Assembly (NCBI RefSeq): GCF_900101045.1
Contig: NZ_FNFN01000001.1
Location: 248,001-312,000, forward strand
From: Nocardioides sp. YR527
GTDB lineage: Bacteria > Actinomycetota > Actinomycetes > Propionibacteriales > Nocardioidaceae
DNA length: 64,000 nucleotides
Direction of reading: 5' to 3'
Within the stretch, counting starts at the first letter, position 1. The number at the start of each line of letters is the position of its first letter. Below, one piece after another: positions 41,781 through 50,514 of this stretch. The translations under genes were made by a program, and so were the position numbers. The notes under the pieces were generated by a model. The model saw nothing but the letters and a program-made list of their open reading frames with translations. It ran no database searches and was not told the DNA's origin.

Positions 41781-42550
41781 CTAGCCCCGTGATCGATGAG
41801 CTGAAGGTCGTGCGCGCGGGGTTCGCGCCGATCAAGGGGACCAGGCATCTTGCCCGTGACCAGGTGGTGCTCGACGCCCAGGGCGCCGTGGGCGACCGTG
41901 GGTTCGCGCTGGTGTCGGTCGACGAGGCCGACCCGGCCCGCGGGCGGGTGCTGCGCACGGTCCAGAACCCGTCGCTGGTCGCGGTGCGCGCCGAGCTGGT
42001 CGAGGACCGGCTCGAGGTCGAGCTGCCCGACGGGGAGTCCGTGTCCGCCGAGCCGGTCGTCACCGGGGAGAGCCTCACCTGCGACTACTGGGGCCGCGAC
42101 GTCGAGCTGGAGCTGGTCGACGGACCCTACACCGCGCTGTTCTCGCGGTGGCTCGGCCGGCCGGTGCGCCTGGCCCGTGCGCGCAGGGGCGACGTCATCT
42201 TCGCGGGTGCGGTCACGGTCGTCACCACGGCGTCGCTGCGCGACGTCGCTGGGCAGACCGGCGATGAGCCCGTGGATGCCGCGCGGTTCCGGCCGACGCT
42301 CGTGGTCGAGACCGACGAACCCTATGCGGAGGAGTCCTGGCTCGGGCGCGAGGTCCGGGTGGGCGCCGCGACGTTGCGGATCGGCGTGCCCGTCCCGCGC
42401 TGCGCCGTGATCGACGTCCATCCGGAGACCGGGGAGCGGGACGTACGGCTGCTGAAGACCCTCGCCTCGCACCGCCCGCTCAACCGGGCCGGCGAGCCGG
42501 CGTTCGGGGTCTTCGCCGAGGTGGTCACGCCCGGCGCCGTCGGCCGGTAG
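41777..42550 (+). CDS. MOSC-domain protein
   Basis: 257 residues with a beta-barrel N-terminal part and a MOSC domain. The conserved Cys lies in VPRCAVIDVHPETGERD near 214-230, as in molybdenum-cofactor sulfurase C-terminal domains. It may bind Moco and transfer sulfur or reduce N-hydroxylated compounds like YcbX/mARC. TTG 41777 overlaps the previous stop; GTG 41789 is the alternative. Confidence 0.82.
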   Translation: MTSPVIDELKVVRAGFAPIKGTRHLARDQVVLDAQGAVGDRGFALVSVDEADPARGRVLRTVQNPSLVAVRAELVEDRLEVELPDGESVSAEPVVTGESLTCDYWGRDVELELVDGPYTALFSRWLGRPVRLARARRGDVIFAGAVTVVTTASLRDVAGQTGDEPVDAARFRPTLVVETDEPYAEESWLGREVRVGAATLRIGVPVPRCAVIDVHPETGERDVRLLKTLASHRPLNRAGEPAFGVFAEVVTPGAVGR

Positions 42551-42624
42551 CCAGCCACACAGGCCACCCACAGGAACACGCCAGCGCGGACTCAGGTGGA
42601 GTGCGTACGCTCCTGAGGGTGGAT

Positions 42625-43599
42625 ATGCAATCGCTGTTGTCGCGTGACTCCGTGAAGGTCGCCCTCGTCGTCAACGCCGGCTCACGCCGGGGAGAGCACG
42701 CACTGGATTCCTTGGAGGAGAAGCTTCGGTCCGCCGGGATCGAGGACGTCCGCTCCTACGCAGTCCACTCGGGGGAGGAGCTGGAGGCCGCGCTGGACGA
42801 GGTGGCCGCCGAGAAGCCGGACCTGTTGGTCATCGGCGGTGGTGACGGCTCGGTGAGCGCTGCCGCTGGCCGCGTCGCCAATACCGACGTCGTGCTCGCC
42901 GTCGTCCCGCTCGGCACTGCCAACGACTTCGCCCGCACGCTGGAGCTGGAGCTCGAGCCAGAGGCCGCGATCCAGCAGCTGCTCGAGGGCAAGGTCATCA
43001 ACGTCGATGTCGGCAGGGCCAACGGACACGCCTATCTCAACGTGGCCTCCTTCGGTCTGTCCGTCGCGGTGACCGAGGCGCTGAGCCCGGGGATGAAGAA
43101 GCTGATCGGGCCCGCGGCCTACCCGGTGGCGACGCTGAAGGCCTACCGCGATCACACACCCTTCACCGCACGGCTGGAGTTCCCGGAGGGCGACCACGAG
43201 ACGGTCGAGTTCGAGGACCTTCTCCAGGTCGCCGTGGGCAACGGCCGCCACTACGGCGGCGGCAACACCGTCTCACCCAACGCCTCGGTCGACGACGATC
43301 TCCTCGACGTCTACGCGATCATGCGAGGCAAGCTGAGCGACCATGTCTCCATCGCCCGGCTGCTGAAGAGCGGCCATTTCGTCGAGCACGAGCAGGTGCA
43401 CCACACCACCACCCGTGCCGTACGGATCACCACCGAGGAGCCGATGCCGGTCAACCTCGACGGAGAGATCCTCACCGAGACGCCGGCCGACTTCACGCTC
43501 GAGAGCAACGCCATCCACGTCGCCGTGCCGATGCGCAGTCGCGCCGGCCGTCTCGACGGCCCGCCGCCGGACGCCAGCGACGAGAGGACCGAGGCGTAG
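42625..43599 (+). CDS. Diacylglycerol kinase family lipid kinase
   Basis: 324 residues of the YegS/DagK group. The nucleotide-binding VIGGGDGSVSAAAG is near 71-84 and PLGTANDFARTLEL near 95-108. It phosphorylates diacylglycerol or a related lipid using ATP. ATG 42625 follows GAGGGTGG; GTG starts at 42601 and 42619 are in frame but poorly spaced from any ribosome-binding site. Confidence 0.9.
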   Translation: MQSLLSRDSVKVALVVNAGSRRGEHALDSLEEKLRSAGIEDVRSYAVHSGEELEAALDEVAAEKPDLLVIGGGDGSVSAAAGRVANTDVVLAVVPLGTANDFARTLELELEPEAAIQQLLEGKVINVDVGRANGHAYLNVASFGLSVAVTEALSPGMKKLIGPAAYPVATLKAYRDHTPFTARLEFPEGDHETVEFEDLLQVAVGNGRHYGGGNTVSPNASVDDDLLDVYAIMRGKLSDHVSIARLLKSGHFVEHEQVHHTTTRAVRITTEEPMPVNLDGEILTETPADFTLESNAIHVAVPMRSRAGRLDGPPPDASDERTEA

Positions 43600-43607
43600 A
43601 CCAGACC

Positions 43608-44501
43608 CTAGGGGCGCCCGGCCCTCGGCACGTCGACCCGGATGGCCAGCAGCCGTGCCTCGGTGTTGGCCTTGCGCGGCTCCTCGAAGAAGTCGGGTGC
43701 GGCGCAGACGTACAGCGTCCTGCCGTCGCTCCCACCCAGCATGCATGCGAAGACGCCGCCGCCCGGCTCGATCTGCTCGAGGATCTCGCCGCCCTCGGCG
43801 ACCCTGACCAGCCGGCCGAAGACCGCGTCGGCGGTCCACACGGCACCCTCGGCGTCCAGGCAGCAGCCGTCGGGCGCGAGCACCGCATCGCCCATCGCCT
43901 CCGCGAAGGCGGTGTGCGTGCTGAGCTCACCGAACTTCGCCCACGTACGCCGGTTGCTCAGCGAGCCGTCTTCCGCGATGTCGAAGGCGCTGATCCGGTT
44001 GCCGCAGGTCTCGTCGACGATGAGGGTGCCGTCCTCGGTGATCACGCTGCCGTTGGGGAACCACATGTCGTCGGCGACCTCGGTCACCGTCCCGTCCGGG
44101 TCGACGCGCAGCAGCACCGTCGGCGCCACGTCGGCGCCGGCCATGATGTCGAAGCCGAAGTTCCCGACGTACGCCCTGCCCTGCTCGTCCACCACCATGT
44201 CGTTGAGGTGGTGGACGACATGGCCGCTGAGGTCGGCATGGGTCACCAGTGATCCGTCCGTCTCGCGTCGCAGGATCCGGCGATCGCGCATCGAGACGAC
44301 CAGGAGGTGGCCGTCGGGGAGCCAGCCCAGCCCCGACGGCTGCCCCGGCACCTCCGCCTCGACCCGGAGATCCGACCCGTCCTCCTGGGCCGAGTAGACC
44401 TTGTGGGAGTAGAAGTCCACGAACCAGATCCGGTCCTGGTGCCACCGCGGGCACTCCAGATAGTGCAGGTCCTCCACAACGGTGGTGATCTCTCGGGCCA
44501 T
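43608..44501 (-). CDS. SMP-30/gluconolactonase-like beta-propeller
   Basis: 297 residues in a six-bladed propeller pattern: ECPRW near 16 carries the metal-binding Glu, HHLNDMVVDEQGRAYVGN near 96-113 and APDGCCLDAEGAVW near 208-221 supply Asn and Asp ligands. These enzymes hydrolyse sugar lactones. ATG 44501 follows GAGGAGC; the ATG at 44540 adds 13 residues with no support. It converges with the diacylglycerol kinase gene. Confidence 0.85.
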   Translation of the reverse strand: MAREITTVVEDLHYLECPRWHQDRIWFVDFYSHKVYSAQEDGSDLRVEAEVPGQPSGLGWLPDGHLLVVSMRDRRILRRETDGSLVTHADLSGHVVHHLNDMVVDEQGRAYVGNFGFDIMAGADVAPTVLLRVDPDGTVTEVADDMWFPNGSVITEDGTLIVDETCGNRISAFDIAEDGSLSNRRTWAKFGELSTHTAFAEAMGDAVLAPDGCCLDAEGAVWTADAVFGRLVRVAEGGEILEQIEPGGGVFACMLGGSDGRTLYVCAAPDFFEEPRKANTEARLLAIRVDVPRAGRP

Positions 44502-44540
44502 GTCTGTGCTCCTCGGGTCGTCGTCGACTGCCCCCATCAT

Positions 44541-44655
44541 GCCGAGAAGTCAGGTACGTCGGGCGAGAAGTCACTGAGGCGAATCGAGATGGCACCTCGG
44601 TGCCATCTCGACCGACCGGAGTGACGTCTCGGCCGACGTGGGTGACGGGTCGGCT
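44541..44655. repeat. Dispersed hairpin repeat, copy C
   Basis: TCGAGATGGCACC (44584-44596) pairs with GGTGCCATCTCGA (44599-44611), a perfect 13-bp stem. GAGAAGTCA direct units (44544-44552, 44564-44573) flank it on the left and GACCGGAGTGACGTCTCGGC on the right. The layout matches copies A and B. Confidence 0.6.
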
Positions 44656-45841
44656 ACTCCTCGAGGCGCCAGGCCGCCTTCAAGGAGAGCTGGCCACCGG
44701 TCTGGAGGAGGGCACGGCTGTAGAGACGCTCGGCGAGGCGTACGAGGGCCACGCCGAAGGCGAGGAGCAGGACCACGGCGATGATCGGCTCCCACCAGGC
44801 CGCGGTGCCTTCGACCAGGCGCATCGGCATGAGGACCGCGGAGAGCGGTGGGACGTACGAACCGATGACCTCGCCGATGCCGTCGAGGTAGAGGGCGCCG
44901 AAGAACATCACCATGAGCAGCATCGTGATCGGCGTGGAGGAGGACTGCAGGTCCTCGGTGCGGGAGGCGAGCGCGCCAGCGACCGCCCACAGGGTCGAGA
45001 GCACCACGAAGCCGATCAGGAAGAAGACCACGAACCAGCCGATCGCGCCGGACAGGGCCGGTAGGGCGAAGCTGAAGTCGGTCAGGCTCAGGCCGACGAG
45101 CCCGACGGCCACGTAGATCAGCATCTGCCCGACGGCGATGACGGCGTTGCCGATGATCTTGCCGGCGAGCAGCTGCCGCAGCGGTACGGCGGCGGCGATC
45201 ATCTCCACGATCCGCGACTGCTTCTCCTCCACGACGCTGTTGGCCAGCGTCATCCCGAACATGATCGAGGCGAAGTAGAAGACGATCGCGAGGGCGTACC
45301 CGACGATCCACCGAATGGCGCTCAGCTCGCTGTCGCCCTCGATCTGGTCGAACGCGACCTGCGATCCCTCGGTGAGCACGGCCGCCGAGGTGCCGGCCGC
45401 CTGGGCGTTGCCGGCGAGGACGATCTCCTGGATCGCCTGATCGACCACGTCGCGAAGGTCGGAGTCGGCCTCCTCGAGGCTGACCAGGGTCCATCCGTCC
45501 GAGGTGGCCCGCAGGTACGCGTCGGCCTGCTCCTCCTCGAGCGCCAGCCGGGCGGCGTCCTCGTCGGCGACCTCGACCGGCTCGATGCTCACCTTCTCGT
45601 CGATGTCGCTCGCCCGCTCGGCGATGCCCTCGACCATCGCCTCCGAGACCGTGGCGGAGTAGGCGAGGTCGTAGGTCTTCTCGCGGCTCTCGCTCCAAGC
45701 GGTGAAGCCGAGCACGCCCACGATGACCGCGAGCATGACCGCGGTGCCGATCAGGGTCGACTTGTCGGTGGCCCGGACCGCGATCTCGCGGCGGGCGACG
45801 ATCTGCCACACGGGCTGGTTCCTGGTCTTCACCGTGGTCAT
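44654..45841 (-). CDS. natB: ABC-2 type permease, NatB-like
   Basis: 395 residues. One TM span at about 30-50, a large extracellular domain (55-175) and then five to six TM spans, the layout of NatB-type exporters. SIMFGMTLANSVVEEKQSRIVEMI near 191-214 is the family signature. Its start overlaps the ATPase gene by 4 bases. NatAB systems expel sodium or antimicrobial compounds; substrate not known. Confidence 0.9.
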   Translation of the reverse strand: MTTVKTRNQPVWQIVARREIAVRATDKSTLIGTAVMLAVIVGVLGFTAWSESREKTYDLAYSATVSEAMVEGIAERASDIDEKVSIEPVEVADEDAARLALEEEQADAYLRATSDGWTLVSLEEADSDLRDVVDQAIQEIVLAGNAQAAGTSAAVLTEGSQVAFDQIEGDSELSAIRWIVGYALAIVFYFASIMFGMTLANSVVEEKQSRIVEMIAAAVPLRQLLAGKIIGNAVIAVGQMLIYVAVGLVGLSLTDFSFALPALSGAIGWFVVFFLIGFVVLSTLWAVAGALASRTEDLQSSSTPITMLLMVMFFGALYLDGIGEVIGSYVPPLSAVLMPMRLVEGTAAWWEPIIAVVLLLAFGVALVRLAERLYSRALLQTGGQLSLKAAWRLEE

Positions 45842-46719
45842 GCGGTGACCTCCCGGTAGATCTCGGACAGGCGGGGTACGACGCGGTGGAAGTCGAGCAC
45901 GTTCCCGCGGCTGGTGGCCTCGGTGAGCAGCTTCTGCTCGGCGCCGGGGGAGACGACCTCGATCTCGGCCTCGGGGCCGGAGACGTCACGGACGTGGAGG
46001 CCCGGCAGGTCGCGTACCCAACCGGCGTCGCCGTCGAGGACGAGCCGGTAGCGGAGCGCGCTGTCGGCGCGCAGCTCCTCACCCGTCCCCTGGGTGACCA
46101 CCCGGCCGCGGGCCATCACCACCAGCCGGTCGCACAGCCGGTCGACGAGGTCGAGCTGGTGGGAGGAGAAGACGACGGGTACGCCGTCGCGAGCATGCTC
46201 GCGCAGCAGGTCGGCCATCGCGTCGATGGCGTCGGGATCTAGCCCGGAGAAGGGCTCGTCGAGGATCAGCGCCATCGGCGCGGGGACGAGGGCGGCGATG
46301 ATCTGGACGCGCTGCTGGTTGCCCAGGGACAGCTTCTCCAGCGGATCCTTCATGCGGCCGCCGAGGCCGAACCGCTCCAGCAGCGCGGAGATCTCCCGGC
46401 GTGCCTCGGCGGTGGACATACCGCGCAGCCGCGCCAGGTAGACCAGCTGGTCCAGGATCGGCTGCTTCGGGTAGAGACCGCGCTCCTCGGGCATGTAGCC
46501 GAACCGGCGCCGGTCCTCACGGGTGACCTCGTGGCCCTGCCAGGACACCGTCCCGGCGTGCGCGGCCAGCACCCCCATGATCATCCGCATGGTGGTCGTC
46601 TTCCCGGCACCGTTGCCGCCCACGAACCCGGTGAGCCCACCGGACGGGACCGGGAAGGACACGTCGTCGACGGCGACCATCTCGCCGAACCGACGGGTCA
46701 ACCCGCTGACCTCGAGCAT
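45838..46719 (-). CDS. natA: ABC-2 exporter ATPase, NatA-like
   Basis: 293 residues with Walker A GGNGAGKTT near 33-41, signature LSLGNQQR near 126-133 (LSLGN), Walker B ALILDEPFSGLD near 148-159 and a switch His in SSHQLD. It powers the NatB-type permease encoded next. ATG 46719 follows GAGGAGA. The 4-base overlap ATGA with natB indicates translational coupling. Confidence 0.92.
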   Translation of the reverse strand: MLEVSGLTRRFGEMVAVDDVSFPVPSGGLTGFVGGNGAGKTTTMRMIMGVLAAHAGTVSWQGHEVTREDRRRFGYMPEERGLYPKQPILDQLVYLARLRGMSTAEARREISALLERFGLGGRMKDPLEKLSLGNQQRVQIIAALVPAPMALILDEPFSGLDPDAIDAMADLLREHARDGVPVVFSSHQLDLVDRLCDRLVVMARGRVVTQGTGEELRADSALRYRLVLDGDAGWVRDLPGLHVRDVSGPEAEIEVVSPGAEQKLLTEATSRGNVLDFHRVVPRLSEIYREVTA

Positions 46720-46805
46720 CGAATCTCCTCTGCGTTGGGAACGAACGGGACCCACGCTATTTCAGCGCCGCGCTCGGCGGATCCGTCGCGAGGATGAACT
46801 CGGGC

Positions 46806-47477
46806 TCACCCGTTGGGAGGGCCGGCCGGAAGGAGCCCGTGGCGGTGGATGAAGACCACGGTCTGCACCCGGTCGCGCAGCTGCAGCTTGGCCAGGCAGG
46901 CCGAGACGTGGGTCTTCACGGTCGCCTCGGTGAGGAACAGCCGCCGGGCGATCTCGTTGTTGCTCAGCCCCTCGCCGATGAGCAGCAGCACCTCGCGCTC
47001 GCGGGCGGTGAGCAGGTCGAGCTCCCTGGGTGGCTTCGGTCTCGACGCCGGCGGGGCGTTGTCGCTGGTCACCCGGCCGATCACGCGCATCGTGACCTCC
47101 GGGGCGAGCAGGGCGTGGCCGTCGGCGGCGGCCCGCACCGCCTCGGCCAGCGAGTCGGGGTCGGCGTTCTTGAGCAGGAAGCCGCTCGCACCGGCGGCGA
47201 GCGCGTCGAAGAGATAGTCGTCGCGGTCGAAGGTGGTCAGGATGATCACCTTCGCGTGCCCCTCGGCCACCACCGTACGCGTCGCCTCGATGCCGTCGGT
47301 GCCGGGCATCTGCACGTCCATCAGCACCACGTCGGGCCGCAGCTCGCGCACCTTGGCGATCGCGTCGGCGCCGTCGGAGGCCTCACCGACCACCGAGATG
47401 TCGTCCTCCAACGAGAGGATGAGTCGGAATCCCGAGCGCACCAGCTGCTGGTCGTCGGCGAGCAGCACCCGGATCAC
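46806..47477 (-). CDS. NarL/LuxR-type response regulator
   Basis: 223 residues. The receiver has [10 protein letters not shown] and the phospho-acceptor VLMDVQMPG near 51-59; the LuxR HTH is [25 protein letters not shown] to [13 protein letters not shown] near 160-206. GTG 47477 overlaps the kinase stop (GTGA), so it forms a pair with that kinase. It may control the NatAB exporter genes downstream on the same strand, as is common for such pairs. Confidence 0.93.
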   Translation of the reverse strand: MIRVLLADDQQLVRSGFRLILSLEDDISVVGEASDGADAIAKVRELRPDVVLMDVQMPGTDGIEATRTVVAEGHAKVIILTTFDRDDYLFDALAAGASGFLLKNADPDSLAEAVRAAADGHALLAPEVTMRVIGRVTSDNAPPASRPKPPRELDLLTAREREVLLLIGEGLSNNEIARRLFLTEATVKTHVSACLAKLQLRDRVQTVVFIHRHGLLPAGPPNG

Positions 47478-48829
47478 GCCGGCACCTCCGTCTCGATCGG
47501 GAACCGCACACGTACCCGGAACCCCTGAACGGCCCTGGGTCCGATGTCGACCTCCGCCTTCCGGATGGCCGCCCGCTCGCGTACGCCGAGCAGACCCAGT
47601 CCGCTGCCGGAGGTGCCGTGCCGGGGCCGGCCGTTGTCGGTGATCTCGACCTCGGCGTACGGCGCGGCCGTCGCCCGGTCGACGCGGAGGACGACCTGGG
47701 CGCGGTCGGCGGTGGAGTGGCGGCGTACGTTGGCCAGCGCCTCCTGGACGATCCGGTAGACAGAGTGTGCCAGCGGCACCGGGAGGTCCTCGACCGGCCC
47801 GACGGCCTGGTAGTCGACCCACAGCCCGCTCTCGCGTGCCCCGTCCAGGAGCGCGGGCAGGTCCTCGAGTCGCGGCTCCGGGCGGCGTACGCCTTCGGCC
47901 CCTGCCTCCGCGTCGCCGGCAGGGTCGCGCAGGGTTCCGAGCAGCGAGCGCATCTGGGTGACGCCCTCGCGCGCGGAGGCCTCGACGTTGCCGAGCGCCT
48001 CGGCGGCGCCCTCGATGTCACCGGGACGGCCGCGTTCGAGCAGCTTGCGCCCGGCGGCGGCCTGGACGCCGACGACCGCGACATGATGGGCGACCACGTC
48101 GTGCAGCTCGCGGGCGATGCGCAGGCGCTCGTCGATCACCGCACGCCGCTGGAGCTGCCCGGACTGCGCGGCGATGGTCGCGGCCTGCTCGGCCAGTTCC
48201 GCCTTCTGCCGCGCGCCCCGCCAGGCGACCTGGCCGCCGACGATCGCCCCGGCGAAGTAGAGCAGGTTGACGACGGTGGTGAGCAGCACGTAGGCGCTCA
48301 CCGGCCCGATCAGCGAGGACCCCTCGGTGTCCGCGGTCGACTCGCGGATCTCGTCCAGCCCGCTGCCGACCGCGTACTGCCAGGCGATCCAGGCGAACAT
48401 GAACAGCGTGATCAGCCCCATCACGACCACCATGTCCCGCCGGCGCCGCGCCCAGGCCGCGCCGGCGAAGAAGGCGACGAAGTAGATGATCTGCATGGGC
48501 AGCAGTCCCATCACCATCGGCAGCCACACCCCGGCGACGAACATGTGCGCCCCGGCCAGTAGCGCGACCGTCAGCGGGAAGCGGCGTCTGAAGACCAGCA
48601 GCGCGGCTCCGCTGACCACCGCCAGCCACTCGACCCAGGTCGGTGCGTCACTGGAGTCGAGCGTCCCGACTCCCCGGATCAGCTCCAGGGTGGCCAGGCT
48701 CGCGACCAGCACGATCGCCCCGACCAGCCAGTCGCCGAGCGTGATCGAGCCCTCCCGCTCCCAGTCGTCGTCGGTCGCGAAGAAGGTCGCCAGCCGGCCC
48801 GGCGAGCCGGAGGTGTCATGCACAGTCAC
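47474..48829 (-). CDS. HisKA_3-type sensor histidine kinase
   Basis: 451 residues with about six TM spans in the first 190 residues, then the HisKA_3 dimerisation helix with phospho-acceptor [12 protein letters not shown] near 240-251, and the HATPase domain ending in [14 protein letters not shown] near 411-424. No large extracellular domain is present, so it senses within the membrane, like DesK/LiaS types. It is coupled to the response regulator by GTGA. GTG 48829 or GTG 48823 may start it. Confidence 0.92.
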   Translation of the reverse strand: MTVHDTSGSPGRLATFFATDDDWEREGSITLGDWLVGAIVLVASLATLELIRGVGTLDSSDAPTWVEWLAVVSGAALLVFRRRFPLTVALLAGAHMFVAGVWLPMVMGLLPMQIIYFVAFFAGAAWARRRRDMVVVMGLITLFMFAWIAWQYAVGSGLDEIRESTADTEGSSLIGPVSAYVLLTTVVNLLYFAGAIVGGQVAWRGARQKAELAEQAATIAAQSGQLQRRAVIDERLRIARELHDVVAHHVAVVGVQAAAGRKLLERGRPGDIEGAAEALGNVEASAREGVTQMRSLLGTLRDPAGDAEAGAEGVRRPEPRLEDLPALLDGARESGLWVDYQAVGPVEDLPVPLAHSVYRIVQEALANVRRHSTADRAQVVLRVDRATAAPYAEVEITDNGRPRHGTSGSGLGLLGVRERAAIRKAEVDIGPRAVQGFRVRVRFPIETEVPA

Positions 48830-48924
48830 CCGGCCAACCCTAGTTCGGCAGAGGGGTGGGGTCCTCAGTCTCGAGTCGGAGGTCTCGACCCCGCCGGTCG
48901 AGCCGTGAGGCCGCCTGCGGCCGA

Positions 48925-48985
48925 GCGTGTCGAGACCAACACGGTCCTATCGAGCGCCGAGGGGACCGTGTTGGTCTCGACACGC
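48925..48985. repeat. 23-bp perfect inverted repeat
   Basis: 48925-48947 (GCGTGTCGAGACCAACACGG plus TCC) is the exact reverse complement of 48963-48985, with a 15-base loop. The GTCTCGACACG core is common in GC-rich actinobacterial spacers and also occurs as a degenerate copy at 48882-48934. It lies between the start of the histidine kinase gene and the end of the helicase gene. Confidence 0.65.
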
Positions 48986-49005
48986 CTTCGCCTAGCGGCT
49001 CCGGC

Positions 49006-49065
49006 GGCTCGACCGGCGGCTCGACCGGCGGCTCGACCAGTGGGTCGACCAGCGGGTCGACCAGC
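49006..49065. repeat. 12-base tandem repeat, five units
   Basis: Units GGCTCGACCGGC (twice), GGCTCGACCAGT and GGGTCGACCAGC (twice) follow each other without gaps, ending 6 bases before the helicase stop codon. They are noncoding on the helicase strand. Length change between strains is expected from such arrays. Confidence 0.7.
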
Positions 49066-49071
49066 GGTGGA

Positions 49072-50370
49072 TCAGCGAGACCCGGCGGCGCGCTGGCGCT
49101 TGCGGGCACGCGAGCCGGGGCGGCTCTTGCGGTTGCCGGTGCCCTCGCCGGCGGGGCGGCGCGGGGGCTGGGTGACGACCGGGACGAACGGGCCCGGGCG
49201 GCTGCGCTCGCCCGGGGCCAGCTCGACCAGGATGGGGTGCGAGGGCCCGTCGAGGCGAGTGGTGGTCGGCTTGATCCCGGCGGCCCGGGTCAGGGTGCGG
49301 ACGTCCTTGACCTGGTCGGGGAGCATCAGGGTGACCACGGTGCCGGAGGCGCCGGCGCGGGCCGTACGCCCGGAGCGGTGCAGGTAGGCCTTGTGCTCGG
49401 CTGGCGGGTCGGCGTGGACGACGAGGGTGACGTCGTCGACGTGGATCCCGCGGGCCGCGATGTCGGTGGCCACCAGGGTGGTCGCCCGGCCGGAGTGGAA
49501 CGCCTCCAGGTTGCGTACGCGGGCGTTCTGGGAGAGGTCGCCGTGGAGCTCGACGGCCGGGATGCCGGCGCGGCCGAGCTGGCGGGCGACGCCCTTGGCG
49601 CCGTGCTTGGTGCGGGTGAAGACGACCGTGCGGCCCGGAGCGGCGGCGAGGTCGGCGAGCACAGGGATGCGGTGCTCGCGGGCGGAGAGGTGGAGCACGT
49701 GGTGCTCCATCTCGGCCACCGGCGACTGCGCCGAGTCGGCCTCGTGGACGACCGGCTGCTGCAGGAACTGCTTGACCAGCACGTTGACGCCCTTGTCCAG
49801 CGTCGCGCTGAACAGGAGGCGCTGGCTGCCCTTCGGCGTCATCGCCAGCAGGCGCCGCACGGCGGGCAGGAAGCCGAGGTCGGCCATGTGGTCGGCCTCG
49901 TCCAGGACGGTGACCTCGATCGAGGACAGGTCGGCGTGACGCTGCGAGATCAGGTCCTCGAGGCGCCCGGGGCAGGCGAGCACGACGTCGGCACCCTTGC
50001 GCAGGCCGATGACCTGCGGGTTCTGCCCGACACCACCGAAGACGGTCTGCACGCTCAGGCCGGCCTCTGCTGCCAGCGGCCGCAGCGACTCCTCGATCTG
50101 GCGGACCAGCTCACGGGTCGGGGCGAGCACCAGCGCCCGCGGCTTGCCCGCCTTCGCCTTCGGGCCACCCGCGAGGCGGGCGACGAGCGGAAGCAGGAAG
50201 GCGTACGTCTTGCCCGACCCGGTCCGCCCGCGACCGAGCACGTCGCGCCCGGCGAGGGAGTCCGGCAGGGTCGCGGCCTGGATCGGGGTGGGGGAGGTGA
50301 TGCCGTGGTGGTCGAGGACGGCGGTGAGGTCTGCGGGCACGCCGAGCGCGCTGAAGCTCTGCTGAGACAA
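49072..50370 (-). CDS. DEAD-box RNA helicase
   Basis: 432 residues. The Q-motif region is ITSPTPIQAATLP near 24-36, motif I GRGRTGSGKT near 46-55, motif Ia APTRELV, motif II VLDEADHM (DEAD) near 155, motif III SAT, and motif VI HRSGRTARAG near 332-341. A basic tail rich in Arg and Gly follows. It unwinds RNA duplexes in ribosome assembly or cold adaptation. The TTG start at 50370 has no clear ribosome-binding site and an in-frame stop lies 5 codons upstream, so initiation may be leaderless or at GTG codon 11. Confidence 0.92.
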   Translation of the reverse strand: MSQQSFSALGVPADLTAVLDHHGITSPTPIQAATLPDSLAGRDVLGRGRTGSGKTYAFLLPLVARLAGGPKAKAGKPRALVLAPTRELVRQIEESLRPLAAEAGLSVQTVFGGVGQNPQVIGLRKGADVVLACPGRLEDLISQRHADLSSIEVTVLDEADHMADLGFLPAVRRLLAMTPKGSQRLLFSATLDKGVNVLVKQFLQQPVVHEADSAQSPVAEMEHHVLHLSAREHRIPVLADLAAAPGRTVVFTRTKHGAKGVARQLGRAGIPAVELHGDLSQNARVRNLEAFHSGRATTLVATDIAARGIHVDDVTLVVHADPPAEHKAYLHRSGRTARAGASGTVVTLMLPDQVKDVRTLTRAAGIKPTTTRLDGPSHPILVELAPGERSRPGPFVPVVTQPPRRPAGEGTGNRKSRPGSRARKRQRAAGSR

Positions 50371-50455
50371 GGAGTCAACTTTTCAAGCGATGTGTCTCGC
50401 CATAATGAGTTGATACCGAGAGCGGCCGGGGGCAAGACCGGAACGGGCCGCTGAT

Positions 50456-50482
50456 GGGTCAGATACTACCGGTAGGTGACCC
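50456..50482. promoter_or_regulatory. Nested palindrome upstream of helicase gene
   Basis: GGGTCA (50456-50461) and TGACCC (50477-50482) enclose CTACCGGTAG (50466-50475), itself a perfect palindrome. It lies 86 bases before the helicase start and 33 bases after the dehydrogenase stop, so it may be an operator or the dehydrogenase terminator. Confidence 0.35.
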
Positions 50483-50514
50483 GTCCACCAGAATCGTGGG
50501 TGCCGTGTCTCGTG

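Noticed and set aside
46731..46805. Separate gene between natA and the response regulator
   Set aside because: The spacer is too short and holds no ORF with a ribosome-binding site.
49006..49065. CRISPR-like array
   Set aside because: Units are 12 bases and contiguous with no spacers, so this is a simple tandem repeat.
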